NCBI GenBank assembly: GCA_000333235.1
Contig: CAPN01000035.1
Coordinates: 1 to 41,872, forward strand
DNA: 41,872 nt
DNA from: Pseudoalteromonas luteoviolacea B = ATCC 29581
GTDB taxonomy: Bacteria > Pseudomonadota > Gammaproteobacteria > Enterobacterales > Alteromonadaceae
Direction: 5' to 3'
Shown here: positions 1 through 7,598 of the stretch, one piece after another
Position numbering within the stretch: the first letter of the stretch is position 1
Layout of the letters: the number at the start of each line of letters is the position of its first letter
Notes under the pieces: model-generated
What the model was told of the DNA's origin: nothing
Database searches by the model: none
The model's input: only the letters and a program-made list of their open reading frames with translations
Program-made: the position numbers and the translations under genes

Positions 1-130
1 CGGTGAACTTAGATTTTCTCATCATCAATTTTCCTATTTCAATTAATAGAAAATTCTACTTATGAACTGTTTCATTTTATGGGGGAGTTACAATTTCATC
101 CGGCTGCAACGGCTGCTTAGATAGCCCTAT

Positions 131-164
131 GCTGGGGCATTTACCCCAGCTTTGTTCTTTAACA
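131..164 (+). promoter_or_regulatory. Hairpin followed by a boxA-like antitermination motif
   Basis: A 7-bp perfect stem (GCTGGGG / CCCCAGC, loop CATTTA) spans 131-150. It is followed at once by TGTTCTTTAACA at 153-164, which differs by one base from the E. coli rrn boxA TGCTCTTTAACA. The hairpin plus T-rich tail can be read as a plus-strand terminator for a gene left of the window. The hairpin-then-boxA order also matches rrn boxB-boxA antitermination leaders. The next gene is on the minus strand, so neither reading is proven. Confidence 0.4.
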
Positions 165-192
165 TTTTGAATTTCAAACTTGATAGTTCCAT

Positions 193-1650
193 TCACATCT
201 TACGTTTTTTATTTTTGTATAAATGATCAATACGCAATGAATAATGACTTGGAGAACTAGTGAAGAATCGTTTCATGTTAGCATTAAAAATAATGCTAAA
301 CTCATTATGAAAACTATCTATATCAATTGAGCTCGGATATTTTGAAAAGTAGCTTTTTATATTTTCAAGCATCGAGTTATCAAGGTCTTGATAATCATCT
401 TTATCTATTAAACTTCGGGCTTTTAGGTGACCAACTGCAAAAGGTAAGTCTGTTTCAGTAAAGGGATATAATTGAAAACATCTTAGTTCAGGAGCTTCAG
501 AAGAGCCGGTTAAATAGCATATATGGGAAAGCTTTGAGTCTTTCAATAGCTCCATATTTTCGATAATTCTTCTATGATGGTTTCCAGTTAAACAACAGCC
601 AATACCACATTCGTATTCTCTGTTATGTATTATCAGATCGATTTTTAATGGCCCTTTCTCATCAGGGAGAGTATTTTTATAGTAAATTTCCTCGTTCTCT
701 AATTCATATTTAAACATATAGTTATCAATTCCATAGCCATACATTTTTAGAATATCAAAAGCTTCAGAGTGATCATCGTATGTATATGAATATTTGTATG
801 AGATGATTTTATCACTTAGTTCACAAAGAGCTATTACATGAATGTCTTCCGCTGTCTTAGGCTGTAAAAACTCGATATCTCCATTTTTAATCCGAGAAAT
901 AACCGACTGTCCAACTTTAAGGCGTTTAGCTAGGTTGAGTTGATTCCAGCTTTTATCTGACAATATTTTATCAGTGAGCATTGAATAATTACTTTGTAAT
1001 GTATTTGTGGCCTTTATAAGGCAAACACTACATACATATAAAGAATATTTATTTCGATTTTCATGAGAGTGAGTTAGTTGTTTCTTTTTTCTCTCTGATT
1101 TATCAAGGCTTTTGTCTGTGACATATTTGCTACGTGGCAATCCGCTGAATAATTTATTTCTGTGAGTGGATAAAAAGACTTCGTGTATTTTTGGAATTTG
1201 AGTTTTGTCGATATCTATATCTTTCCTTAGCCAATTGTCAGGATGCGCTTTTCTGTTAGAAAAGCCGCATAGCTTGCAAGTCCTTTCACCTTTTACTATC
1301 GGGGCGTTTTTAACGAAATTTATCTCATTATCAAAAAGCTTATCATCGAAAAAAGTTTCCAACCTAGATAATGTACTTTCTTTAATCGTATTACCTTTCA
1401 TAAGCCGAAAGATAGTTGCTCTACCAATGAATGTTAATTTCTCTAATTTAACATGTAATTCTTTCTTCAATATTTCTTGCCGTTGAACTAGATCGCTATT
1501 GGACAACCCTAGTCGAGAGAGTGAATCAATTCTTTTGGCAAAAGCTTTTTCAAGTGCGGATCTTTCGAAGTTATAAAGTGCTTCTGGCAGAGCATCGATA
1601 GCCATGCACTTACTTTTTAAATTCTGCTTTAACCATTTTTCAGGGTTCAT
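193..1650 (-). CDS. Unrecognised DNA-binding-type protein with two HTH segments and split zinc-knuckle pairs
   Basis: I do not recognise this family. Numbering from the upstream ATG at 1665, residues about 70-107 and 235-275 each resemble a Xre-like helix-turn-helix (the second contains LAKRLKVGQSVISRIKNGD). Between them lie C130-x2-C133 and C212-x2-C215, a plausible split zinc site. Residues 340-385 have the strand pattern of a PD-(D/E)xK fold, with D343 and E352, but glycine stands where the catalytic lysine is expected, so an inactive nuclease fold is only a guess. The ATG at 1650 is preferred because GGA lies six bases before it; the ATG at 1665 has no ribosome-binding site. A large dyad sits just upstream, which suggests autoregulation or control of the divergent genes. 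The gene lies in island DNA and faces away from the plus-strand cluster. Confidence 0.6.
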   Translation of the reverse strand: MNPEKWLKQNLKSKCMAIDALPEALYNFERSALEKAFAKRIDSLSRLGLSNSDLVQRQEILKKELHVKLEKLTFIGRATIFRLMKGNTIKESTLSRLETFFDDKLFDNEINFVKNAPIVKGERTCKLCGFSNRKAHPDNWLRKDIDIDKTQIPKIHEVFLSTHRNKLFSGLPRSKYVTDKSLDKSERKKKQLTHSHENRNKYSLYVCSVCLIKATNTLQSNYSMLTDKILSDKSWNQLNLAKRLKVGQSVISRIKNGDIEFLQPKTAEDIHVIALCELSDKIISYKYSYTYDDHSEAFDILKMYGYGIDNYMFKYELENEEIYYKNTLPDEKGPLKIDLIIHNREYECGIGCCLTGNHHRRIIENMELLKDSKLSHICYLTGSSEAPELRCFQLYPFTETDLPFAVGHLKARSLIDKDDYQDLDNSMLENIKSYFSKYPSSIDIDSFHNEFSIIFNANMKRFFTSSPSHYSLRIDHLYKNKKRKM

Positions 1651-1668
1651 ATAAGTTCCGTTCATATA

Positions 1669-1711
1669 AGTATCAAAATTAACATATAAATTTTATGTGG
1701 ATTTTGATACT
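1669..1711. promoter_or_regulatory. Concentric dyad, probable operator between divergent genes
   Basis: The outer arms AGTATCAAAAT (1669-1679) and ATTTTGATACT (1701-1711) are perfect inverted repeats. Inside them, 1682-1698 is a second near-palindrome (ACATA-n-AAATTT-n-ATGT type) with the same centre, base 1690. It lies between the minus-strand HTH protein and the plus-strand cluster. That position fits a cooperative repressor site controlling both directions, with the double-HTH protein or the WYL-like regulator as candidate ligands. This role is inferred. Confidence 0.6.
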
Positions 1712-1768
1712 AACTCTATCAGTCTATTGTTCTCTTACCAACACAAAGTACGAGTAAGTGAGAGCGAT

Positions 1769-2017
1769 ATGACTATTACATCAATCAATTCAAACGCTAA
1801 AAACCAATTTAACCCTGAAAACTTAAACAATGCCGTTCGCATAATATGCGCGACTTATGGTCTCTCGGACTATCAGGTTCGTGATGCTTTAAGGGATGCA
1901 TATGAATTCGGATTAGACAAATCATCTTGCTCTGCACAACGCATAATCCACTTTTGGGAGGATCACTGTGCTGATCAGTTCGCTTATGACTGTGAAGAAT
2001 ATGGTTTCGCTGCTTAG
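1769..2017 (+). CDS. Small acidic protein of unknown function
   Basis: This 82-residue protein is not recognised. The ATG at 1769 is chosen because a GAGAG-rich ribosome-binding site precedes it; an upstream in-frame ATG at 1697 would place the start inside the operator dyad. The protein is predicted helical, with an acidic, aromatic C-terminus (WEDHCADQFAYDCEEYGF) and three cysteines, and shows no signal peptide or membrane segment. It is the first gene of a plus-strand run leading to a WYL-like regulator about 50 bases downstream, so co-transcription is likely. Small acidic island proteins include anti-restriction and accessory regulatory factors, but no such role can be shown here. Confidence 0.5.
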   Translation: MTITSINSNAKNQFNPENLNNAVRIICATYGLSDYQVRDALRDAYEFGLDKSSCSAQRIIHFWEDHCADQFAYDCEEYGFAA

Positions 2018-2070
2018 TCGGTAATCGAATTAAACCAAGCACTAACATTCATTTAGCAGAGGCAGCGGAT

Positions 2071-2751
2071 ATGAACCAGTCAGAACGCAGAAGATGTATT
2101 GAGAAAAACGATTTGTCGACCCGAACTTCAGTGACGATTCCACAATTGGCCTGTAAGTATGGCGTGTCAGAAAACACCATAAAGGCAGACTTTATCGCGT
2201 TAGAAACTATTGGTGTGGCGTATTGTGCTAACCCAAATGGAAAGCCTCAGCTTTGGTTTGCCGTTCAGCCTAGTAACTCGTTGGATATGACACTAGAGCT
2301 GGCGTTTGCATTGAAATATGTCAACGAAACCGTAAAGAGCATGCTGCCAGATGACATTTATCAATCGATTGAGCATGTGTTTGAAGCTGCTCAGAGTATC
2401 TATCATAAAAAGCGCAACGCTAATCATCAAAGCAAGGTAATGCGGTTTGAGCGCCTGACCGCTCAAGTGGATTTAAGTAAACATCTTGCCCTCAGACACA
2501 TTGACTATGATGCATTGAATGCAGTGAAGTCAGCAATTAGCTCTGGTAATCAATTGCTTATCGAAATAGATGACTGTGACCATGTCCTCAGTGATGTCTC
2601 TGTATTTGAAATGGATAATATGTTGTTCCTTAAAGGAAAAAGCATTGGCAGTACAAGCAAAATTGAACAGTTTAATGCCAGTGAAATAACGGCTGCATAT
2701 GAATTCGACTCATTGACTAACTGGCGAACAGCCACAAGATGCGCCGCCTGA
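2071..2751 (+). CDS. DeoR-type HTH regulator with WYL-like C-terminal region
   Basis: The 226-residue protein begins with a winged helix-turn-helix (about residues 20-55, VTIPQLACKYGVSENTIKAD) of the DeoR/HTH_11 type. Residues about 138-215 follow the pattern of a WYL domain: a helix, a short ligand-like strand (LLIEID), a strand with MDNMLFLKGKS, then KIEQFNASEI. WYL regulators of this design bind nucleotides or nucleic acids and often repress defence or mobile-element genes (BrxR and CapW are examples). The middle region (residues 70-120) is helical and unassigned. The gene is second in the cluster starting at 1769 and could act at the concentric dyad upstream. The HTH assignment is good; the WYL assignment is tentative. 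Confidence 0.6.
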   Translation: MNQSERRRCIEKNDLSTRTSVTIPQLACKYGVSENTIKADFIALETIGVAYCANPNGKPQLWFAVQPSNSLDMTLELAFALKYVNETVKSMLPDDIYQSIEHVFEAAQSIYHKKRNANHQSKVMRFERLTAQVDLSKHLALRHIDYDALNAVKSAISSGNQLLIEIDDCDHVLSDVSVFEMDNMLFLKGKSIGSTSKIEQFNASEITAAYEFDSLTNWRTATRCAA

Positions 2752-2808
2752 TTTAAGGCGTTTATTCAATTTCCGTTGAAATAATTCAATTTTTAAGAGG
2801 TATTTGTA

Positions 2809-3333
2809 ATGCGAGCTATAGGCTTATTATCTTTTGGCTACGTGCCGTTTATCATTATTGCAGCAATTGTTGTAGGTGCTATTTCTTATGTATTCTCTGT
2901 ATTTGAAATGATGAATCAGTTCACTAGTTCTTATATTGACATGAGCTTACTTCACGCTTCCAAGTTGTACGCTTTCATAGCTCTGGTAAGTTCGATAGCA
3001 GCTTCCGTTTTTATTTATTTTAAGCGCAAAGTTCGCTCAGATGTTTCTCTGGTATCTGAAAATCATTTTCAGCGAAGCCTGATTTTTTTTGGCAGTTTAT
3101 ACGGGCTAGTCATTGCGCTACTTTATACATACATCAGTATTCAATTATCTCGGTTTTATAGATTAGATCTTGTCACTCTGTTGGCGTACATTTTTCAGTT
3201 TATCGTTTTGTATCACATCACCACGGCTTCTTGGTCATTGCTAAGAGATGCATGGCAAACCAAGGATCGGACTTTGAAGATGGCATTTTATTTTGGCCTG
3301 TCAGTTTTCGCTTTAACTGTTGCAATTCAGTGA
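2809..3333 (+). CDS. Five-helix integral membrane protein, unknown function
   Basis: The 174-residue protein has about five hydrophobic segments: residues 5-30, 48-68, 88-110, 120-140 and 155-173. It has no recognisable catalytic or transport motif. A clear AGAGG ribosome-binding site precedes the ATG. It follows the WYL-like regulator by 57 bases and is followed 10 bases later by a small soluble gene, so the three are probably one transcript. A small multi-spanning protein beside a WYL-type regulator in an island recalls membrane effectors of defence systems, but that is a suggestion from context only. It could equally be an entry-exclusion-like or other accessory membrane protein. Confidence 0.6.
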   Translation: MRAIGLLSFGYVPFIIIAAIVVGAISYVFSVFEMMNQFTSSYIDMSLLHASKLYAFIALVSSIAASVFIYFKRKVRSDVSLVSENHFQRSLIFFGSLYGLVIALLYTYISIQLSRFYRLDLVTLLAYIFQFIVLYHITTASWSLLRDAWQTKDRTLKMAFYFGLSVFALTVAIQ

Positions 3334-3343
3334 GAGATAACAA

Positions 3344-3688
3344 ATGTCATGGCCAAATAAAGAACAGTTAGCGCACTATTTGAATGTTGATTACAAAGGT
3401 GAGTTTGGCGCTTACGGTGACGACTTGTTGGAAGCTTTTGAGCAGCTTGATGAGTATGATCTTCAGCAACATATATTAGCTCTGTGGGTCATCATGCCTC
3501 TGTTCGATGATGAATCAGATTGGGCTCTGGTTTCACAAAAAGAGCGTCAGCGAGTTATTCATTCCAGTATTCAGCAGCGGAAAATAGCAGACAACATAAA
3601 GTCGATTAAAAAGAAGGCTACGACTGAACATAAGCCTGAACTGACTCTTTGGCAAAAGTTGTTAATGTTATTGAGTCCGCCCCGTTAA
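3344..3688 (+). CDS. Small soluble protein of unknown function
   Basis: The 114-residue protein has an acidic N-terminal two-thirds (repeated DD, DE and EAFEQLDEYD) and a basic stretch, KSIKKKATTEHKP, before a hydrophobic tail ending LLMLLSPPR. It has no signal peptide and no known motif. A GAGAGATA ribosome-binding site lies before its ATG, and only 10 bases separate it from the membrane-protein gene, which argues for translation from one mRNA and perhaps a shared complex. It is the last gene of the plus-strand cluster; a long perfect hairpin follows directly. Confidence 0.55.
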   Translation: MSWPNKEQLAHYLNVDYKGEFGAYGDDLLEAFEQLDEYDLQQHILALWVIMPLFDDESDWALVSQKERQRVIHSSIQQRKIADNIKSIKKKATTEHKPELTLWQKLLMLLSPPR

Positions 3689-3691
3689 AGC

Positions 3692-3735
3692 ACTGACATT
3701 ACTGACAGTAGCTCGAATTTGTCAGTAATGTCAGT
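3692..3735. terminator. Bidirectional terminator, 16-bp perfect stem
   Basis: ACTGACATTACTGACA (3692-3707) and its exact reverse complement (3720-3735) flank a 12-base loop. A T run follows on the plus strand. The minus-strand gene on the other side ends at 3738, within the T-rich tail, so the hairpin can end transcription from both convergent units. Confidence 0.75.
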
Positions 3736-3737
3736 TT

Positions 3738-4715
3738 TTACATGTCTTTGAAAAGAGATTCTTTGCATAGCCGAGTAGGATTACTAGATTTAGTACTACG
3801 CATTCCGGTACCACCTTCAACAGTATTGCGTGATGCAAACTTGTCGAAATTATCCATTGATATAATGCGCCATGTAACGAATTCTCTGTCTATTTGATTG
3901 TTGATTTTCCTAACAATATAAAAAGCCTTAGTGGAAAATGTTTTTGCTAACTTTTGCAGGCTATTTATACGCCTTACGTCCATGCCAAAACATCCACTTG
4001 CGGATAAATCTTTTTCTTTTATTTCAAGAATGTTCCATTTCTCATTCTTGCCAAATACGAAGGAATCTACATCCAGCGGAGCTCCGCGCTGAACTTTGCG
4101 GCTAATGTTTGTTCTTGTAAATATTCCATCCAAAATAAATCTAGTTAAGTAAGTGCTTAAAATGTCTTCATAATCATACTGTGTTAATTTGTTGATGAAG
4201 TGCAATTTCAAAGAGTCATTGATATTGGCTTTTTTATGAAATGCGGACTTAATACCTGTTCTATCTTTTAATTCCGATATCGATAGTTCAGTTAAAGAAT
4301 CTTCGAGGAGAGTAAATATTTTCAATGAAGAAGGGTAAGGGATAGATTTATCAGTTAAGCCTTCAATCTTTAAATAATTCCAATCTTCGATATGCTCATT
4401 TGAATCATAGGAGACTAAATACTGCCCCCTCTTTGATAGCGGTTTAGCTACCTGAAGCTGCTTTAAGTGAAAATCTTGAATGAGGTTTGGTACAACAAGA
4501 ACATAAATAGCTTCTTCGAAACTGTCGTCAGTATCTATAAGAGGGATAAAGACACCACCCTCACACGTGGGCTTGCTCCGATTCGCGCGGAACCACTTAA
4601 AGAAATCAAGTTCGCCATTAAATCCGTTATATCTGTTTTTATATTGGATATCTCCTATCACATTATAGGATAGGAGAATGTGCATGTTTTCCAATAAAAA
4701 AGTTTTATTATTCAA
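3738..4715 (-). CDS. PD-(D/E)xK restriction endonuclease-like protein
   Basis: The 325-residue protein lies downstream of a cytosine-5 methyltransferase gene on the same strand, the usual layout of a type II restriction pair. The putative catalytic centre is D215/D217 (PLDVDSFVF), then E231-x-K233 (WNILEIKEK), a PD-(D/E)xK signature. It is followed by GCFGMDVRRIN, which is typical of nuclease folds that contact DNA. The N-terminal 200 residues are unassigned and may carry target recognition. The start is a TTG preceded by AGGGA; an ATG at 4685 is the alternative. The function is inferred from the motif and neighbours, and the recognition sequence is unknown. It might instead be a third subunit of the neighbouring McrBC/LlaJI-like system. 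Confidence 0.65.
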   Translation of the reverse strand: MNNKTFLLENMHILLSYNVIGDIQYKNRYNGFNGELDFFKWFRANRSKPTCEGGVFIPLIDTDDSFEEAIYVLVVPNLIQDFHLKQLQVAKPLSKRGQYLVSYDSNEHIEDWNYLKIEGLTDKSIPYPSSLKIFTLLEDSLTELSISELKDRTGIKSAFHKKANINDSLKLHFINKLTQYDYEDILSTYLTRFILDGIFTRTNISRKVQRGAPLDVDSFVFGKNEKWNILEIKEKDLSASGCFGMDVRRINSLQKLAKTFSTKAFYIVRKINNQIDREFVTWRIISMDNFDKFASRNTVEGGTGMRSTKSSNPTRLCKESLFKDM

Positions 4716-4805
4716 TGTCTTTCCCTAGATTGTGTGAAATAAACTAGGGTAAAGCGAAATGATAAAATGTCAAACAGTAACTTAGGTGCTTAAACCACAA
4801 GGCTA

Positions 4806-6107
4806 TCAAGCAACATTCGAATCTATTAGTTCGTTCTTAAATTTAAGCATTGTATAAACAAGATTTTTGGCTATTTCATCAATCACATTAACACACACCG
4901 AATTCCCAAACTGTTTATAAATTTGGCCCTGAGAAACGGCGTCTACGATAAACTCCTCAGGAAAACCTTGAAGTCTCGCACATTCTCGTGGTGTGAGCTT
5001 TCTTGGACGTTTACCAAGATCAGATTGGTCTACGAGAATTTCTGAGCCATCTTTATAGTATCGGGCACTTAATGTGCTTGTATATTCACTTTCAGAATTA
5101 AATAAAGAATAGCCAAAACCGTTTCCTTTATTCTTATGTTCGAGTTTTCTTCTTTGATGACCAGCCCATAGTTTTTCTGAAATTGTAAATTTGTCTTCTG
5201 AGCTATCAATTTGACTCAAATCTTCAAGTATATCACCAAGCCTTGTTTTAGTTTTTGGAGGTACAGGCCACTGGAATTCACTATTGAAGTCAACGCCCTT
5301 GAAATAATCCATATCAAATCCAACAATGTAGACGCGTTCTCTATTTTGAGGTGCTCCGAAATCAGCCGCCCTTAATACTTTAAAGTCTACCCAGTAATTG
5401 AGTTTTTCACTTAAAGCATGCCTAGCTTCTTCACTCATAGGTATATCATCAGCAGCTTCAAACTCATGTTGACCTTGCAAAATTCCAAGGATTGTTTTCA
5501 GTGTGTTTCCTTTGTCATGACCTTTAAGTTGCTTCACATTTTCCAGCAAGAACGCCTTTGGTCGTTTTTCTACTAAAATTCGTTGGATTTCGAAAAACAT
5601 GGTGCCACGAGTATCACTAAACCCTTGCTTTAAACCGGCTTGGCTAAATGCTTGACAGGGAAACCCACCTAAAAGAACATCATGATCTGGAATTTCAGAC
5701 GCAGAAATTTTTGTTATGTCACCATTAGGCATTTCGCCGAAATTTGCTAGATAAGTTTTTTGAGCAAATTTATCCCACTCAGAGGTAAAAACACACTCTC
5801 CGTTTTGCCTCTGAAACGGTAGTCTAATACCTCCGATCCCTGCAAATAGGTCAATGAATTTGAATTCCGGATTAGATACTCTTGAATTATTAAATGGTGC
5901 ATTATGATGGTACTTTTGCAATTCCGACTCTAAATTTTCGATTAGGTCTAATTTAGCTTTAGTTGGTTTATGCTCCCCCGTTTCCCACCCTCTGACAGTG
6001 CGTTCACCAGTTGATGATAGTCCAAGCAAATTAGCAAACTCAGTTCTACCTAAACCTAAGTTTTCTCGTGTACATTTAATATATTGAGCGATATCATTAT
6101 GTTGCAT
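4806..6107 (-). CDS. DNA (cytosine-5) methyltransferase with N-terminal HTH
   Basis: The protein transfers methyl groups from SAM to C5 of cytosine in a specific DNA site, protecting host DNA. Residues about 1-65 form an Xre-type HTH (RTEFANLLGLSSTGERTVRGWETGEHKP). The methyltransferase motifs follow in order: motif I FIDLFAGIGGIRLPF, motif IV GGFPCQAFSQAG with the catalytic cysteine, motif VI ENVKQL, motif VIII QNRERVYIVGF, and the C-terminal RKLTPRECARLQGFP and QFGNSVCVNVI. The length of 433 residues is normal for an HTH-fused Dcm-type enzyme. Such fusions (for example M.EcoRII and M.SsoII) repress their own promoter. The divergent McrB-like gene starts only 85 bases away, so the enzyme may time expression of both arms of the locus. 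Confidence 0.93.
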   Translation of the reverse strand: MQHNDIAQYIKCTRENLGLGRTEFANLLGLSSTGERTVRGWETGEHKPTKAKLDLIENLESELQKYHHNAPFNNSRVSNPEFKFIDLFAGIGGIRLPFQRQNGECVFTSEWDKFAQKTYLANFGEMPNGDITKISASEIPDHDVLLGGFPCQAFSQAGLKQGFSDTRGTMFFEIQRILVEKRPKAFLLENVKQLKGHDKGNTLKTILGILQGQHEFEAADDIPMSEEARHALSEKLNYWVDFKVLRAADFGAPQNRERVYIVGFDMDYFKGVDFNSEFQWPVPPKTKTRLGDILEDLSQIDSSEDKFTISEKLWAGHQRRKLEHKNKGNGFGYSLFNSESEYTSTLSARYYKDGSEILVDQSDLGKRPRKLTPRECARLQGFPEEFIVDAVSQGQIYKQFGNSVCVNVIDEIAKNLVYTMLKFKNELIDSNVA

Positions 6108-6116
6108 TTTTTTACC

Positions 6117-6145
6117 AACTTATCCGGTTTCTTACCCGGGAAGTT
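6117..6145. promoter_or_regulatory. Candidate operator between methyltransferase and mcrB-like genes
   Basis: The 85-base divergent gap holds an imperfect inverted repeat, AACTTATCCGG (6117-6127) and CCCGGGAAGTT (6135-6145), with 8 of 11 positions matching. It lies just upstream of the HTH-methyltransferase start. By analogy with self-repressing cytosine methyltransferases it may be the site bound by the N-terminal HTH. It also contains CCGG and CCCGGG, so methylation could influence binding. Not demonstrated. Confidence 0.4.
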
Positions 6146-6192
6146 AACACTGATCAGATATACAGTCAACATGAAATTTAAGGGACGTAATA

Positions 6193-7593
6193 ATGACTGA
6201 CATTAGAATTGATGAATTTGTTTCTGAATGTAATGGATTAGGGGGAGCTATTTCTTTAGATTATGAGCCAGTAGCTCCATCAATAAGATTCTCCAACTCT
6301 GGTCGTAGAGGTTTAAAATATTTTTCAATTTCTTTGGCAGATCTTGTTCAGTCTTTTGAAGACATTAAAAAAAGACTTGACGACTACAGTCAGGCCCAAG
6401 AGTACTCTCAAGATACTCATAGAACCTTGTTCTATGCTCTAACTAGTGAAACGGCTTCGGCACTTGGTGGCACACAGACAATGCCATTTTTCAATGTATT
6501 AGCAAAGATTATACATGTCGCTAATAATTTAGATGCTCCATTTCAAGAAAACCGAATGATTATTTCAGAAGAGACCGTAGATAAAACGCTTGATTATTTA
6601 GTTTCTCAATTACCAGATAATGAATTATACCTATCATCATTGGGAAGCACTGACTTAGATTCTTCTGATAAAAGCGGCACAAACATTATCTATTATGGTG
6701 CCCCTGGGGTTGGTAAAAGTTACAAGATTGATAAAGAGTGTAATGCTACAAATTCTATACGAACTATTTTCCATCCAGATACGCAGAATAGTGACTTTAT
6801 TGGCTGCCTGAAGCCTAAAATGAATGGTTCCAATGTTGTGTATGAATTTAGGGCTGGTCCTTTTACTAAAGCGATTGTTAAAGCATATACAAACCAAGAC
6901 AAACATATTTACTTAGTCATTGAAGAAATCAATCGAGCGGCTTCGGCAGCAGTATTTGGTGAAATATTTCAGCTTTTGGATAGGGATTCCACCGGTAAAA
7001 GTGTATATCCGATCGATTTAGTAGATCCGGATATGCTTGAATTTATTCAATCAAAAGCTCCAACAGCAATCACAAATGGTCAACTTCGAATCCCTAGTAA
7101 TTTATCTCTATTTGCTACAATGAATAGTAGTGACCAAGCAGTTATGCCTATGGATACAGCATTTAAACGGCGCTGGATTTTCGAATATATTCCTATTGAT
7201 TTTTCGAGTTGTCCCGCTGGTTCTCTCTCTATTCCAATTAGAGATAATGGTGAAATTAAGGTTAGCTGGTCAGACTTTGCTAAGTCTATTAACAATGCGC
7301 TAATTGATAACTCTATTCCTGAAGACCGCCTCTTAGGTCCGTGGTTTTTGAGTCCAGCCGAGTTGAAAACTCCTGAGTTAGCCCAACAAGCTTTGAAGGG
7401 AAAAGTCTGTTTATATCTTTGGGATGACGTTCTACGACATGGCCTTAGTACAGTCATATTTGATGTAGGGGTTAAGAACTATGGTCAGTTAAACTCTTCA
7501 TTTAAACCCAACAACCCAATTTTTAATGAGAGAATAGAGCAGGAGTTACTTAATGTTGCAATAACTCAGGAAGAAGAAGCAATAGAAGAGTAA
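6193..7593 (+). CDS. McrB-like AAA+ NTPase, restriction motor subunit (LlaJI R1 type)
   Basis: The 466-residue protein has an unassigned N-terminal region (1-160), presumably for DNA recognition. An AAA+ domain of the McrB family follows: Walker A GAPGVGKS at 169-176, Walker B LVIEEINRA at 241-249, the sensor-like MNSSD at 310-314 (MNTAD in classical McrB), and the arginine-finger-like KRR at 325-327. McrB-family motors hydrolyse GTP or ATP as hexamers and drive the partner nuclease along DNA. The partner gene starts five bases after this one ends, as in mcrBC and llaJI. The pairing with a methyltransferase suggests a LlaJI-like system that cuts unmethylated DNA rather than a methylation-dependent McrBC, but this is inference. 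Confidence 0.85.
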   Translation: MTDIRIDEFVSECNGLGGAISLDYEPVAPSIRFSNSGRRGLKYFSISLADLVQSFEDIKKRLDDYSQAQEYSQDTHRTLFYALTSETASALGGTQTMPFFNVLAKIIHVANNLDAPFQENRMIISEETVDKTLDYLVSQLPDNELYLSSLGSTDLDSSDKSGTNIIYYGAPGVGKSYKIDKECNATNSIRTIFHPDTQNSDFIGCLKPKMNGSNVVYEFRAGPFTKAIVKAYTNQDKHIYLVIEEINRAASAAVFGEIFQLLDRDSTGKSVYPIDLVDPDMLEFIQSKAPTAITNGQLRIPSNLSLFATMNSSDQAVMPMDTAFKRRWIFEYIPIDFSSCPAGSLSIPIRDNGEIKVSWSDFAKSINNALIDNSIPEDRLLGPWFLSPAELKTPELAQQALKGKVCLYLWDDVLRHGLSTVIFDVGVKNYGQLNSSFKPNNPIFNERIEQELLNVAITQEEEAIEE

Positions 7594-7598
7594 TCATC

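Noticed and set aside
1..63. Possible C-terminal tails of plus-strand genes running in from the left edge
   Set aside because: Two frames stay open for 14-20 codons, but neither tail has recognisable sequence, so no partial gene can be supported.
1769..3688. Toxin–antitoxin pair among the small genes
   Set aside because: No toxin or antitoxin fold could be recognised, and the two small genes are separated by the regulator and membrane genes.
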